This document shows, one piece after another, positions 8,308 to 18,322 of a stretch of DNA of 64,000 nucleotides. Position 1 is the first letter of the stretch, and each line of letters starts with the position of its first letter. The position numbers were made by a program, and so were the translations under genes. The notes beneath the pieces are model-generated. The model did no database searches. It was given only the letters and a program-made list of their open reading frames with translations, and was not told the origin of the DNA. The DNA lies in assembly GCF_000761445.1 (NCBI RefSeq), contig NZ_KN196470.1, forward strand, positions 2,802,454 to 2,866,453. Direction: 5' to 3'. This stretch comes from Oleiagrimonas soli. Its GTDB lineage: Bacteria > Pseudomonadota > Gammaproteobacteria > Xanthomonadales > Rhodanobacteraceae.

Positions 8308-9663
8308 ATGCTCAAATTTCGCCTGACCGTCATGAACTTCCTGCAGTTCTACATCTGGGGAGCATGGCTGCTGACCATCGGCGCATGGTGGTTCCAGACG
8401 CGACACTGGTCGGGCACCAGCTTCGGCGCAATCTTCTCGACCATGGGCATCGCCTCGCTGTTCATGCCCTCGATCGCCGGCATCATCGCCGACAAGTGGA
8501 TCAACGCCGAGCGCCTGTACGGCATCCTGCAGATCTGCGGCGCCGTGGTGCTGTTCTGCGTGCCGTTCGTGCACGACCCCGAACTGATGTTCTGGGTGAT
8601 GCTGCTGAACATGGTCTTCTACATGCCGACCATCGCGCTGGCCATCACCGTCGCCTATAACGCGCTGAAGAACGAGGGCCACGACGTGGTCACGGTGTAT
8701 CCGCCGATCCGCGTGTGGGGCACCATCGGCTTCATCGCCGCGACCTGGACGGTGAGCCTGATGCACTTCGAGACCTCGCCGCTGCAGTTCCGCATCGCCG
8801 CCGCGGCCTCGCTGCTGCTGGGCCTGTACGCCTTCACCCTGCCCAAGTGCCCACCCAAGCTGGACGCCGCGCACAGCGTGTCGCTGGCCGACCGCCTGGG
8901 CCTGACCTCGTTCGTGCTGTTCAAGAACAAGAACATGGCGGTGTTCCTGATCTTCGCCATGCTGCTGGGCGCGGCGCTGCAGCTGACCAACGCCTACGGC
9001 GACACCTTCCTGCACGACTTCAACAAGATCGCGCCGTACAAGGACATGGCGCCGCTGGACTGGCACACCTTCTTCGCCTCGCTGAACTGGCATTCGTTCT
9101 CCGATCTGGCGACGCGTCTGGCGGTCGCGCATCCGGCGATCATCATCTCGATCTCGCAGTTCTCCGAAACCGCGTTCATCCTCACCATCCCGTTCTTCCT
9201 CAAGCGCTTCGGCATCAAGGCGGTGATGACCATGAGCATGCTGGCCTGGGTGCTGCGTTTCGGCCTGTTCGGTCTGGGCAATCCGGGCGGCGGTCTGTGG
9301 ATGATCGTGCTGTCGTGCATCATCTACGGCATGGCGTTCGACTTCTTCAACATCTCCGGCTCGCTGTTCGTCGAGAGCCAGGCCGACCCGAAGATCCGCG
9401 CCAGCGCGCAGGGTCTTTTCATGTTCATGACCAACGGCGTCGGCGCGGTGCTCGGCAGCCTGATTGCCGGCTGGGCCATCGACACCTTCTTCACCGACCA
9501 CACCTGCAACGACACCGTCGCCGTATGCAAGGACTGGCCGGGCATCTGGATGGCGTTCGCCGGCTACGCGCTGATCATGGCGCTGCTGTTCGTGCCGCTG
9601 TTCAAGCACAAGCACGTGCGCGAAGAGCAACGCCTGCCGCGCCAGGCGCACGGCGAGGTCTGA
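8308..9663 (+). CDS. Nucleoside:H+ symporter, NupG/XapB-like MFS transporter
   Basis: 451-residue inner-membrane protein with about 12 hydrophobic segments, starting MLKFRLTVMNFLQFYIWGAW, the typical opening of the NHS (nucleoside:H+ symporter) family. Further signatures are GIASLFMPSIAGIIADKW, VYPPIRVWGTIGFI and GSLFVESQADPKIRASAQG. It imports nucleosides by proton symport in characterised relatives. The next gene, six bases downstream, is a PfkB-family sugar kinase, so uptake and then phosphorylation of the released ribose (or of the nucleoside) is a reasonable inference. Confidence 0.88.
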   Translation: MLKFRLTVMNFLQFYIWGAWLLTIGAWWFQTRHWSGTSFGAIFSTMGIASLFMPSIAGIIADKWINAERLYGILQICGAVVLFCVPFVHDPELMFWVMLLNMVFYMPTIALAITVAYNALKNEGHDVVTVYPPIRVWGTIGFIAATWTVSLMHFETSPLQFRIAAAASLLLGLYAFTLPKCPPKLDAAHSVSLADRLGLTSFVLFKNKNMAVFLIFAMLLGAALQLTNAYGDTFLHDFNKIAPYKDMAPLDWHTFFASLNWHSFSDLATRLAVAHPAIIISISQFSETAFILTIPFFLKRFGIKAVMTMSMLAWVLRFGLFGLGNPGGGLWMIVLSCIIYGMAFDFFNISGSLFVESQADPKIRASAQGLFMFMTNGVGAVLGSLIAGWAIDTFFTDHTCNDTVAVCKDWPGIWMAFAGYALIMALLFVPLFKHKHVREEQRLPRQAHGEV

Positions 9664-9669
9664 TCGACG

Positions 9670-10635
9670 ATGGCATGCAAGGTCGTCGTCGTCGGCAGCT
9701 ACAACCAGGACCACGTGTGGCAGGTGGATCGTTTCCCGCAGCCGGGCGAGACCCGGCGCGGCGGCGGCTTCCGCACCGGCCCCGGCGGCAAGGGCTTCAA
9801 CCAGGCCATCGCCTGCGTGCGCCAGGACGTGACGACGGCCTTTGTCGGCGCACGCGGTCATGACGCGCTGGGCGACGGCGCCGCCGCGCTGGCCGAAGCC
9901 GAAGGCCTGACCGGCTGCTGGCAGGTCCGCGAAGACGTGCCGACCGGCACCGCCGCGATCCTGGTCGAAGCCAGCGGGCAGAACCAGATCATCGTCGACC
10001 TGGCCGCCAACGAACGGCTCGACCCCGACTTCCTGTGCACGCAATCGGCGCTGTTCGCCGACGCCCGCGTGCTGCTGGCGCAGCTGGAAAACAACCTCGA
10101 CGCCACGCGCACGGCGCTGCAACTGGGCGGCGAGCACGAGCTGATCCGCGTGCTCAATCCCGCACCGGTGCATCCCGATCTGGACGCCGACCTGCTAGGC
10201 CTGGCCGATGTGCTGACGCCGAACGAGAGCGAGTTTGCGCAGCTGTGCGCGCGCTTTCTCGACACCGAAGTCGCCACCGACGACGTCGCCACGCTCGACG
10301 ACGAGCGACTGCACGCGTTGTGCCGACAGCTGTGCGGCGGCAGCGTGGTCGTCACCCTTGGCCGTCACGGCAGCTTCGTGTCCCACGGCGATGCGCGCCG
10401 CGGCGACGAAGCCGCCTGCTATCGCGTCGCCGCCGAAACCGTGAAGGCCATCGACACCACCGGCGCTGGCGACGCCTTCTGCGGTGCGCTGGTCGCCGGC
10501 CTCGCCGACGAGCGCGTCACGCGCTTCGCCGACGCCGTGCGCCACGCCGGCCGCGTCGCCGCCCTGTCCACCGAACGCGCCGGCGCCGCCACCGCGATGC
10601 CGCGCCGCGACGAAGTCGTCGCGCGATTCGGTTGA
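9670..10635 (+). CDS. Ribokinase-like PfkB family sugar kinase
   Basis: 321-residue PfkB kinase. N-terminal signature GGGFRTGPGGKGFNQA (about residues 35-50) and C-terminal signature DTTGAGDAFCGALVAGL (about 260-276), with the catalytic Asp in GAGD. NPAP and TPNESE match ribokinase motifs. It probably phosphorylates ribose, or a nucleoside, delivered by the preceding NupG-like transporter. No nucleoside hydrolase is nearby, which leaves open a direct nucleoside kinase role. Start ATG 9670 lies just after the transporter stop (TGA then GACG), so the two form an operon. Confidence 0.85.
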   Translation: MACKVVVVGSYNQDHVWQVDRFPQPGETRRGGGFRTGPGGKGFNQAIACVRQDVTTAFVGARGHDALGDGAAALAEAEGLTGCWQVREDVPTGTAAILVEASGQNQIIVDLAANERLDPDFLCTQSALFADARVLLAQLENNLDATRTALQLGGEHELIRVLNPAPVHPDLDADLLGLADVLTPNESEFAQLCARFLDTEVATDDVATLDDERLHALCRQLCGGSVVVTLGRHGSFVSHGDARRGDEAACYRVAAETVKAIDTTGAGDAFCGALVAGLADERVTRFADAVRHAGRVAALSTERAGAATAMPRRDEVVARFG

Positions 10636-10659
10636 GGATTCGCGCCGTCGTCGGCCTGA

Positions 10660-11259
10660 TTGCGTGAAACGGTGCCTACGGTGAGGCAATCCACGGCTCC
10701 ACCCGACCATGCGGAGCGCACCCGCATACGCGCCGAATTCCAGTCGATCCGGCCTCTGGACGCACTGGAACACACGCATCTGAGCGACGCATTCGCGTGG
10801 ATCGATTCGGGCGCACCCCTGTGCCGCATCGCCAAACCAGCCACGCCGGCCAAGCACCTCGTTGCCTACTTCGCGGTCGTCGATGGCGATCACATCCTGC
10901 TGGTCGATCACAGGAACGCACAGCGCTGGCTGCCCACCGGCGGCCATGTCGAGCCGGGGGAGCATCCAAGACGGACCGTACTGCGCGAGCTGAAAGAAGA
11001 GCTCGGCCTCGTCGCACCCCACCCCATCGCAGCGCCCCTGATGGTCACGTGCACGTCCACCGTGGGACTCACCGCCGGGCACACCGACGTATCGCTCTGG
11101 TACGTCGTGCACGCGGATCGCACCCGACCCGTCAGCTTCGACGCCAGCGAATTCCACTCGGTGCGCTGGTTCGCCTTCGACGAGGTGCCTTTCGCCCGTA
11201 GCGATCCGCACATGCGCCGCTTCATCGCCAAGCTGAGTGCAGGTCACTCCTGCGATTAA
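10660..11259 (+). CDS. NUDIX hydrolase
   Basis: About 199-residue hydrolase of nucleoside diphosphate-X compounds. The Nudix box is complete: GHVEPGE, then seven residues, then RELKEELGL, at about 108-130. An N-terminal helical stretch of about 60 residues precedes the fold. The start is uncertain: TTG 10660 gives the longest frame, and in-frame GTG codons at 10672 and 10681 are alternatives. None has a clear ribosome site. The substrate cannot be inferred. It is 24 bases downstream of the ribokinase and may be read through from it. Confidence 0.82.
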   Translation: MRETVPTVRQSTAPPDHAERTRIRAEFQSIRPLDALEHTHLSDAFAWIDSGAPLCRIAKPATPAKHLVAYFAVVDGDHILLVDHRNAQRWLPTGGHVEPGEHPRRTVLRELKEELGLVAPHPIAAPLMVTCTSTVGLTAGHTDVSLWYVVHADRTRPVSFDASEFHSVRWFAFDEVPFARSDPHMRRFIAKLSAGHSCD

Positions 11260-11396
11260 TGCAGTGACCTCAACCCTTCCGGAGCGCTGGCTGTATCACC
11301 GAGGCAACCGCTTCGTGCACAGGCAAGCCCCACGTAAGCACGGCTTAACCGGCGCATCTGCGGATGCTTGTGCGTGCAAGGCGAAACTTTACAAAT

Positions 11397-11415
11397 GATA
11401 ATGCTTCTCAATAAT
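11397..11415 (+). promoter_or_regulatory. Fur box ahead of the PepSY membrane protein
   Basis: GATAATGCTTCTCAATAAT matches 13 of 19 positions of the classical Fur consensus and closely resembles Xanthomonas Fur boxes. It sits 30 bases before the next ATG in an AT-rich patch that contrasts with the surrounding GC-rich DNA, so it should overlap the promoter and give iron repression. Confidence 0.7.
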
Positions 11416-11444
11416 ATCCAAGCTTTCCCCGGGAAGCTCCTCAC

Positions 11445-12506
11445 ATGCGCCACTGGCTGCGACGCCTGCACCTGTGGTTCGGCCTCAGCGTCGGACTGGT
11501 CTTCGCCCTGATCGCCCTGTCGGGCACCGCGCTGGTGTACGAACACCCGCTGCAGGCCTGGCTGTATCCGCAGTTGCAGGCGCACGACGCGCATGTGCCG
11601 GACCGGGCGCAGCAGGCGCAGATCCTCGACCGACTGACGGCCGACGACGCCAAGCGCGACCAGTTGCGCGCCATCGGCCTGCCCTCGCCCGACGCGCCCT
11701 ACTGGCAGTTGATGACCACCGACGGCACGCGCATCTACCTCGACGCACAGGGCGACAAGGTGATCCTGACCCGCCAGCGCGGTCGCGATGTCCTTGGCCT
11801 GCTGCACCGCTTCCACGCCAACCTGCTCGCTGGATCGACAGGCAACCTGCTCGTGCGCATCCTGGGCTTCTGCGCGCTGTTCCTGCTGTTCTCCGGCATC
11901 GTGCTGTGGTGGCCGCGCAAGGGCCATCTGCGGCAGAGCCTGCGCCCGTATACGCAGCCGCCGACGCGACGCTGGGTCAGCTGGCACCGCAGCGTCGGCG
12001 TGCTCACCTTGCCGCTGCTGCTGGTCCTCACGGTCACGGGCACCTGGCTGACGTTCCGCGGCGAGCGTCCGCGTCCGCCGCAGCGTGCGCCGGCTGCGAA
12101 ACGCGTCCCGGCACAGACGACGGCAACGGTCGCGATCGACTGGAGTTCGGTGCTGCAACGCGCCCATGCGGCTGCACCGGACGCCACGCTGTCGATGGTC
12201 AGCCTGCCCGCGCGCGGTCGTTCCATCGTGGACGTGCGCGCCAGTCAGCCCGGCAAGGGTCGACTGACGCTGCAGGTCGACACCGCCTCGACACAGCCCG
12301 CGCGCCTGCAGGTCAACCCGCGCCAGCGCGGCACGCGCAGCGTGATGAGCGTCGTCCACGGATTGCATGCGGGTCGGCTCGGCGGGACATGGTGGGAAGT
12401 GCTGACGGCATTCGCGGGTCTGCTGCCGCCGTTCTTCGTGGTCACCGGCTTCCTGTTCTGGTGGACGCGCCGCAAGTATCGAACCGCGCCGCGCACGGCG
12501 GACTGA
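11445..12506 (+). CDS. PepSY-associated transmembrane protein, probably iron-regulated
   Basis: 353-residue inner-membrane protein of the PepSY_TM (PiuB-like) family. Opening motif RRLHLWFGLSVGLVFALIALSG is followed by a periplasmic PepSY-like region, then FHANLLAG, a second helix with FLLFSGIVLWWPR, then WHRSVGVLTLPLLLVLTVTGTW, and a C-terminal helix ending in FWWTRRKYR. The conserved His residues in HLW, HRFH and WHRS suit the proposed heme or ferric-reductase role of this family. A Fur box immediately upstream indicates iron limitation as the signal. No TonB receptor is adjacent. The role in siderophore iron reduction is inferred from family and regulation. Confidence 0.85.
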   Translation: MRHWLRRLHLWFGLSVGLVFALIALSGTALVYEHPLQAWLYPQLQAHDAHVPDRAQQAQILDRLTADDAKRDQLRAIGLPSPDAPYWQLMTTDGTRIYLDAQGDKVILTRQRGRDVLGLLHRFHANLLAGSTGNLLVRILGFCALFLLFSGIVLWWPRKGHLRQSLRPYTQPPTRRWVSWHRSVGVLTLPLLLVLTVTGTWLTFRGERPRPPQRAPAAKRVPAQTTATVAIDWSSVLQRAHAAAPDATLSMVSLPARGRSIVDVRASQPGKGRLTLQVDTASTQPARLQVNPRQRGTRSVMSVVHGLHAGRLGGTWWEVLTAFAGLLPPFFVVTGFLFWWTRRKYRTAPRTAD

Positions 12507-12652
12507 GTCAGGCCAAGCAGCCGCGCATAGCCCGCGTGGCGCGGCCAGTCGAAACCTGCGCAGGATCGCGCTGGCATCAAGCGCGATCCCCGAATCCAGA
12601 CTGGCTCTGGCCCGGCCCGACCGCCGAACCGGATCGCCGCCACCGACTGCCG

Positions 12653-12658
12653 TACAAT
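12653..12658 (+). promoter_or_regulatory. -10 box (TACAAT) of dusB, likely leaderless start
   Basis: TACAAT ends seven bases before the dusB ATG at 12666, which places the expected transcription start at or next to the start codon. No ribosome site is present. No good -35 is visible. Confidence 0.45.
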
Positions 12659-12665
12659 GCGCGCC

Positions 12666-13652
12666 ATGCGCATCGGCTCCCACCTGATCGATCCGCCGGT
12701 GGTGCTGGCCCCGATGGCCGGCGTCACCGACAAGCCGTTCCGACTCCTGTGCAAGCGCATGGGGGCCGGCTTGGCCGTGTCCGAGATGACCACCGCCGAC
12801 CCGCGTCTGTGGCACACCACCAAGTCGCGCAAGCGCATGGACCACCTGGGCGAACCCGACCCCATCGCCGTGCAGATCGCCGGCTACGATCCGCAGATGC
12901 TGGCCGAGGCCGCGCGCTTCAACGTCGATCACGGCGCGCAGATCATCGACATCAACATGGGCTGCCCGGCGAAGAAGGTGTGCAACGTGTGGTCCGGCTC
13001 CGCGCTGCTGCAGGACGAGCCGCTGGTCGCGCGCATCTGCCGTGCCGTGGTCGAGGCGGTCGACGTGCCGGTGACGCTGAAGATCCGCACCGGCTGGAAC
13101 CGCGAGAACAAGAACGCGCTGAACATCGCGCGCATCGCCGAGGACGCCGGCATCGCCGCGCTGGCCGTGCACGGCCGCACCCGCGCCGACAAGTACCAGG
13201 GCGAAGCCGAGTACGAGACCATCGCCGCGGTCAAGCGCGCGATCTCGATACCACTGCTCGCCAACGGCGACGTCACCACGCCCGAACGCGCCCGCCACGT
13301 GCTCGACGTCACCGGCGCGGACGCCGTGATGGTCGGCCGCGGCGCACAGGGCCGGCCGTGGATCTTCCGCGAGATCGCGCACTACCTCGCCACCGGCGAG
13401 AAGCTGCCCGAGCCGACGCCGGACGAAGTCTGCGCCATCCTCTGCGAGCACCTCGAACACCTGCACGACTTCTACGGCGAGCATCAGGGCGTGCGCATCG
13501 CGCGCAAGCACCTGGGCTGGTACGCCAAGGACCGTCCCGAGAACGCGGCCTTCCGCGCCGTGGTCAATCGCGCCGAATCCGCCGCCGAACAGCTGCGCCT
13601 GACCCGCGACTACTTCGCCCGTCTGGCCGACGACGCCGCGCTGGCGGCCTGA
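12666..13652 (+). CDS. dusB: tRNA-dihydrouridine synthase B
   Basis: FMN/NADPH enzyme reducing U17-type uridines in tRNA. 328 residues beginning MRIGSHLIDPPVVLAPMAGVTD, aligned with E. coli DusB. Catalytic region DINMGCPAKKVCNVWSGSALL contains the conserved Cys (MGCP). FMN-phosphate motifs are IPLLANGD and GADAVMVGRGAQGRPWIF, and the C-terminal helical domain has HLHDFYG and ARKHLGWY. ATG 12657 in the same frame overlaps the -10 box and is unlikely to be used. In enterics dusB precedes fis. Here no fis follows, and the gene ends before a 590-base gap. Confidence 0.95.
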   Translation: MRIGSHLIDPPVVLAPMAGVTDKPFRLLCKRMGAGLAVSEMTTADPRLWHTTKSRKRMDHLGEPDPIAVQIAGYDPQMLAEAARFNVDHGAQIIDINMGCPAKKVCNVWSGSALLQDEPLVARICRAVVEAVDVPVTLKIRTGWNRENKNALNIARIAEDAGIAALAVHGRTRADKYQGEAEYETIAAVKRAISIPLLANGDVTTPERARHVLDVTGADAVMVGRGAQGRPWIFREIAHYLATGEKLPEPTPDEVCAILCEHLEHLHDFYGEHQGVRIARKHLGWYAKDRPENAAFRAVVNRAESAAEQLRLTRDYFARLADDAALAA

Positions 13653-14243
13653 ATCCCGCGGCAAGCATCCGCACCACGAGCGTTTCCTGCGATCCCAACG
13701 CTGAGACTTCATTCGCTCGCGCCACGGACACTTCCCACCGCCTACCTCGGCGCTTCCCTCGCCCGCACCATGGGCACTTCTGCGGTCGCACCACGGGTCT
13801 TTTCGCCGCGGGTCATGCCTGCGAAAGCAGGAACCCAGGGCCTTTGCCTTGTTCAGCGGCTTGAGCGTCGCTGGGTCCCGGCGTTCGCCGGGATGACGTA
13901 CAGGTATGGATTGTCGAGGTCACCCTGTGCGCCCCCGTGCGCGCCATGCCCGTGCGCCATGCCTGCATACATGATGGAACGCCGTGAGATGGACTCATCG
14001 CTGCGAATCGCGGGTAGGAACGACGCACGTCGCCGCGAGGTGTCATCAGGTAGGGCGCAGCGACGTCATGCATCGGCGCGTAACGACATGCCGAGCGCCC
14101 TCGTGAGGCGGCACGCTTTCACGCGAAAGCGGCAGCCACGGCCCGGAGCTCGTTCGCGCCCTGAAGCCGATCGCGCATCGCGCTAAGCTGATCGACGCGC
14201 ATCGCGTGCGCGATGTGCTGGATACCGAACCCTGGAGTCCCGG
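13653..14243. other. Intergenic stretch with one palindromic repeat
   Basis: About 590 bases between dusB and the receptor-channel gene. Apart from the inverted repeat at 13812-13897 no gene, RNA or operator was recognised. Open frames here lack ribosome sites and family resemblance. Confidence 0.5.
13812..13897. repeat. Intergenic palindromic repeat (double-hairpin type)
   Basis: The left arm 13812-13838 begins GTCATGCCTGCGAAAGCAGG. The right arm 13871-13897 is its imperfect inverse and ends CGCCGGGATGAC. Each arm folds on itself (CCTGC-gaaa-GCAGG and CCCGGC-gttc-GCCGGG), giving a cruciform. This matches the common proteobacterial intergenic repeat class with GTCAT...ATGAC ends and GCGAAAGC or CGTTCGCC cores. 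It is non-coding and possibly a miniature mobile element. Confidence 0.7.
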
Positions 14244-15365
14244 ATGACCACGCGTTGCCTGCGCACGATCCTGCCTTTCGTTCTTGCCCTTCTGTCCACC
14301 GCCGCAGGCGCGCAGCAGACGCCTGCCGCTACTTCCCCGGCATCCGCCGTATCCAGCGCCTCCCCGGCCAAAACGCTGACGGTCGGCGTGAAGGTCGCGC
14401 CGCCCTTCGTGATCCGCGACGGCGACCACTATCGCGGCCTGGCCATCGACCTGTGGGAAGAAGTCGCCGCCGATCACGGCTGGCGCTACACCTACAAACC
14501 GTACGATCTCGAAGGCCTGCTCGACGCCGTGCAGCAGCATCAGGTCGACGTCGGTCTGGGCGCGATCACCGCCACCGCGCAACGCGAACAACGCATGGAC
14601 TTCGCCCATCCGATCACCAGTTCCGGCCTCGGCGTCGCGGTGCGCAGCGAGAGCGGCTCGGGCTGGCTGGCCGTGGCGCAGGCGCTGGTATCGCCGGCCT
14701 TCCTCAGCGTCATCGGCACCCTGGTGCTGTTGTTGCTCGCGGTCGGCGTGCTGGTGTGGAGCCTCGAACACAAGCACAACCCCGAACAGTTCGGCGGCAC
14801 GCGCGCGCAGGGCATCTTCTCCGGCTTCTGGTGGGCGATGGTGACCATGACCACGGTCGGCTACGGCGACACCGCGCCACGCACCGTGCCCGGCCGCCTG
14901 CTCGGCATGGTGTGGATGCTGGCGGCATTGATGGTGGTGTCGTTCTTCACCGCATCGATCACCAGCGCGCTGACCGTCGGCCAGCTCAGCAACCGCATCC
15001 GCAACGCCGACGACCTCGGCCACGTGCGTGTGGCCAGCATCGCCGGCAGCACCAGCGGCAACTGGCTGCAGCGCAACGACGACAACTACGTGCACGCCGA
15101 TTCGCTGGACGACGCGCTGCAGCAGCTCGCAGCCGGCAAGGTCGACGCGGTGGTCTACGACGCGCCGCTGCTGCGCTGGCAGATCAATCAGGACTACGAC
15201 GGCCGACTGCGCGTGCTGCCGATCCGGCTGGAACGGCAGGATTACGCCTTCGCCCTGCCGGACCGCAGCCCGCTGCGCGAGCAGATCGACACCTCGCTGC
15301 TGCAGCGGATCAACGCGCCGGACTGGGACCAGCGCCTGCAGAAGTACTTCGGCGACCGCAACTGA
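14244..15365 (+). CDS. GluR0-like prokaryotic ionotropic glutamate receptor with K+ channel pore
   Basis: 373-residue predicted ligand-gated potassium channel. A signal peptide (about 1-23) precedes the first lobe of a solute-binding domain (about 43-135, with VGVKVAPPFV and DVGLGAITAT). The lobe is interrupted by a membrane helix (about 150-173), a pore loop with the potassium selectivity filter TTVGYGD at residues 203-209, and a second helix ending SFFTASITSALT, which resembles the SYTANLAAF gate of animal glutamate receptors. The second binding lobe follows (about 250-365, with VASIAGSTSGNWL and GKVDAVVYDAP). This is the domain order of Synechocystis GluR0. The ligand, probably an amino acid, is unknown. 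Confidence 0.88.
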   Translation: MTTRCLRTILPFVLALLSTAAGAQQTPAATSPASAVSSASPAKTLTVGVKVAPPFVIRDGDHYRGLAIDLWEEVAADHGWRYTYKPYDLEGLLDAVQQHQVDVGLGAITATAQREQRMDFAHPITSSGLGVAVRSESGSGWLAVAQALVSPAFLSVIGTLVLLLLAVGVLVWSLEHKHNPEQFGGTRAQGIFSGFWWAMVTMTTVGYGDTAPRTVPGRLLGMVWMLAALMVVSFFTASITSALTVGQLSNRIRNADDLGHVRVASIAGSTSGNWLQRNDDNYVHADSLDDALQQLAAGKVDAVVYDAPLLRWQINQDYDGRLRVLPIRLERQDYAFALPDRSPLREQIDTSLLQRINAPDWDQRLQKYFGDRN

Positions 15366-15377
15366 CCGGCGCGCGCG

Positions 15378-16721
15378 TCAATGCGTCGGCACCACGGCCG
15401 GCGGCATCGGCGCCATGCCGAGTACGCGCCCCCGCGGTCGCGCGACCACGGCGCCGGCCACCGGCTGCAGACGACCGCCTCGCTCGACCCACAGCCCGAC
15501 CAGCCAGCCGCGATCGGCGCGCCATCCGAGATGGCCGTGCCCGATCCGGCCCAGCAACAACCGACCATGCACGCGCAGCGTGAAATAAGTGGCCTCGTTG
15601 CAGAAGTGGTCCAGCGCCAGCCCGTCCGCGAACGGCGCCGTGTTCATGACCTCGCGCGGCATGCTGTGCGCCCGCTTCAGCATGCGCCGTGCCGTCGCCG
15701 CATCCGCGTCCCGCACCCGCGGAAGACGACCGGCCTGCGGGCTGCCGTCGTAACGCGCGACCGCGCGCATGATCGCCTCGCGATAGAGTGCGCAATCGGC
15801 CTCGCCGCAGCGCAGCCGCGTCAGCGACAGGGTGTGATCGAAACGCACGCGCAACCGCTGCGGACTGGCCCAGCGCTCGCCGGTCCACCATTGCAGCGAT
15901 ACGTCCACGCCATCGACGCCCACGGCGCGCTCCAGCGCCGCATAGGTGTCGTTGCCGACGCGCAGCAGGGCCATGCGCTCGCCGTTGGCGCTGCATGGCG
16001 ACTGGTCCAGCATCGGCGCGGCGACGGGATGGGCAAGCCCGTCGGCGTCGGCTCGGAACCACACGCGATACGCGCAGTCCGCCGTACCCTGCACGCTCTC
16101 CACCGCCCCCATGCGCGAGGATGCAAGCCAGTGCAGCGTCAGGTTCGGCGACGCCTCGCCGAGCCGCCCCACCTGCGCACGCAACGCGGGCGACATCTTC
16201 AGCCCGGCCGCCGAGAAGACGTGCTCGAATGGTGTCTTGTCGGCGGAGAGAATGCGCGCCGACTGCACCGCGTCATCGGCCTGCCGCCAAGCGTCGAGGA
16301 CATCCGTGTCGGACCTCGCCGCACGCGTCCGCATGACTCGCGCCAAACGCTGCAGCGGCTCGTCCGGCAACGCGCCCTCGCCACGGCGACCCAACAGGTA
16401 GTCCATCCGCGAACGCGCCAGCGTCCAGGCCTCTCGCAGCACGTCCTCGCGCGTCGAGCCACGCCGCAACATGGTCCACAGCACATCGTCCCGATGTCCG
16501 CGCCAGAGCGTCGCATCGCGGACAGCCTGCCGGCGACGCCCTTGCGCGGAAACCGACGACTCCAGCCAGTGCAACACAACGTTCATGCGACGCAGCGCGG
16601 CATCCGCGCACAACACACGCTGGACCTCAAGCCGCGGCTTCGCACACGATGCCCCGGCGCGAGCCGCCGGAGCGATGCCCAGCGCGCCAAGCCCCAGCAC
16701 CATCACCCACATCCACTTCAT
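15378..16721 (-). CDS. Secreted protein with LprI-like N-terminal motif, unknown function
   Basis: 447 residues from ATG 16721, which has the ribosome site GGGGAG. The signal peptide MKWMWVMVLGLGALGIAPAARA is followed by a mature start ASCAKPRLEVQRVLCADAALRRMN. The paired cysteines with R-x-E-x-x-x-C-x-D-x-x-L look like the lysozyme-inhibitor LprI-like/DUF1311 motif. The remaining 380 residues, with CGEADCALYREAI and a C-terminal beta-rich part, are not recognised. Periplasmic location is inferred. It is convergent with the channel gene, 12 bases apart. Confidence 0.65.
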   Translation of the reverse strand: MKWMWVMVLGLGALGIAPAARAGASCAKPRLEVQRVLCADAALRRMNVVLHWLESSVSAQGRRRQAVRDATLWRGHRDDVLWTMLRRGSTREDVLREAWTLARSRMDYLLGRRGEGALPDEPLQRLARVMRTRAARSDTDVLDAWRQADDAVQSARILSADKTPFEHVFSAAGLKMSPALRAQVGRLGEASPNLTLHWLASSRMGAVESVQGTADCAYRVWFRADADGLAHPVAAPMLDQSPCSANGERMALLRVGNDTYAALERAVGVDGVDVSLQWWTGERWASPQRLRVRFDHTLSLTRLRCGEADCALYREAIMRAVARYDGSPQAGRLPRVRDADAATARRMLKRAHSMPREVMNTAPFADGLALDHFCNEATYFTLRVHGRLLLGRIGHGHLGWRADRGWLVGLWVERGGRLQPVAGAVVARPRGRVLGMAPMPPAVVPTH

Positions 16722-16890
16722 CGACTTGCTCCCCAGGACGGACGTGTCCAGACTGGGGCCGATACCCGGCGACCGCGGGGCGCTGTCCGGGCAGCCCGCG
16801 GCGCGCATGCGGGCGGTTTTCGGGCAGGCTCGGCTGAACGGAAAGGCAGGCCGCGTCGCACCGCACCATGCATTTGCGGGACAGCGGTTG

Positions 16891-16896
16891 TATGAT
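16891..16896 (+). promoter_or_regulatory. -10 box (TATGAT) candidate for metK
   Basis: TATGAT lies 48 bases ahead of the metK ATG, within GTTG-TATGAT-GCC. No good -35 is present at 16-18 bases. Confidence 0.4.
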
Positions 16897-16917
16897 GCCG
16901 CCTTTCATTTATCTCTC

Positions 16918-16935
16918 TATCCGCAAGGAAGGATA
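16918..16935 (+). promoter_or_regulatory. Small hairpin presenting the metK ribosome site in its loop
   Basis: TATCC (16918-16922) can pair with GGATA (16931-16935), which leaves the Shine-Dalgarno-like GCAAGGAA in the loop, 10 bases before the ATG. It may tune translation. It does not match a riboswitch class that I recognise. Confidence 0.3.
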
Positions 16936-16944
16936 TAGACCTCG

Positions 16945-18192
<1,248 letters not shown>

Positions 18193-18220
18193 CGTCGCAG
18201 CGAACGTACAATAAGAACGG

Positions 18221-18252
18221 AAACGGGCGGCTCCAAGCCGCCCGTTTCTTTA
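18221..18252 (+). terminator. Rho-independent terminator of metK
   Basis: Arms AAACGGGCGGC and GCCGCCCGTTT around a 5-base loop, followed by CTTTA, 29 bases after the metK stop. Confidence 0.85.
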
Positions 18253-18322
18253 TGCCGATTTCACCGGCAGGCGATGCGGAACATGCTGCACCACCACCCC
18301 ATGAAATCGAGTTGCCGCACAG

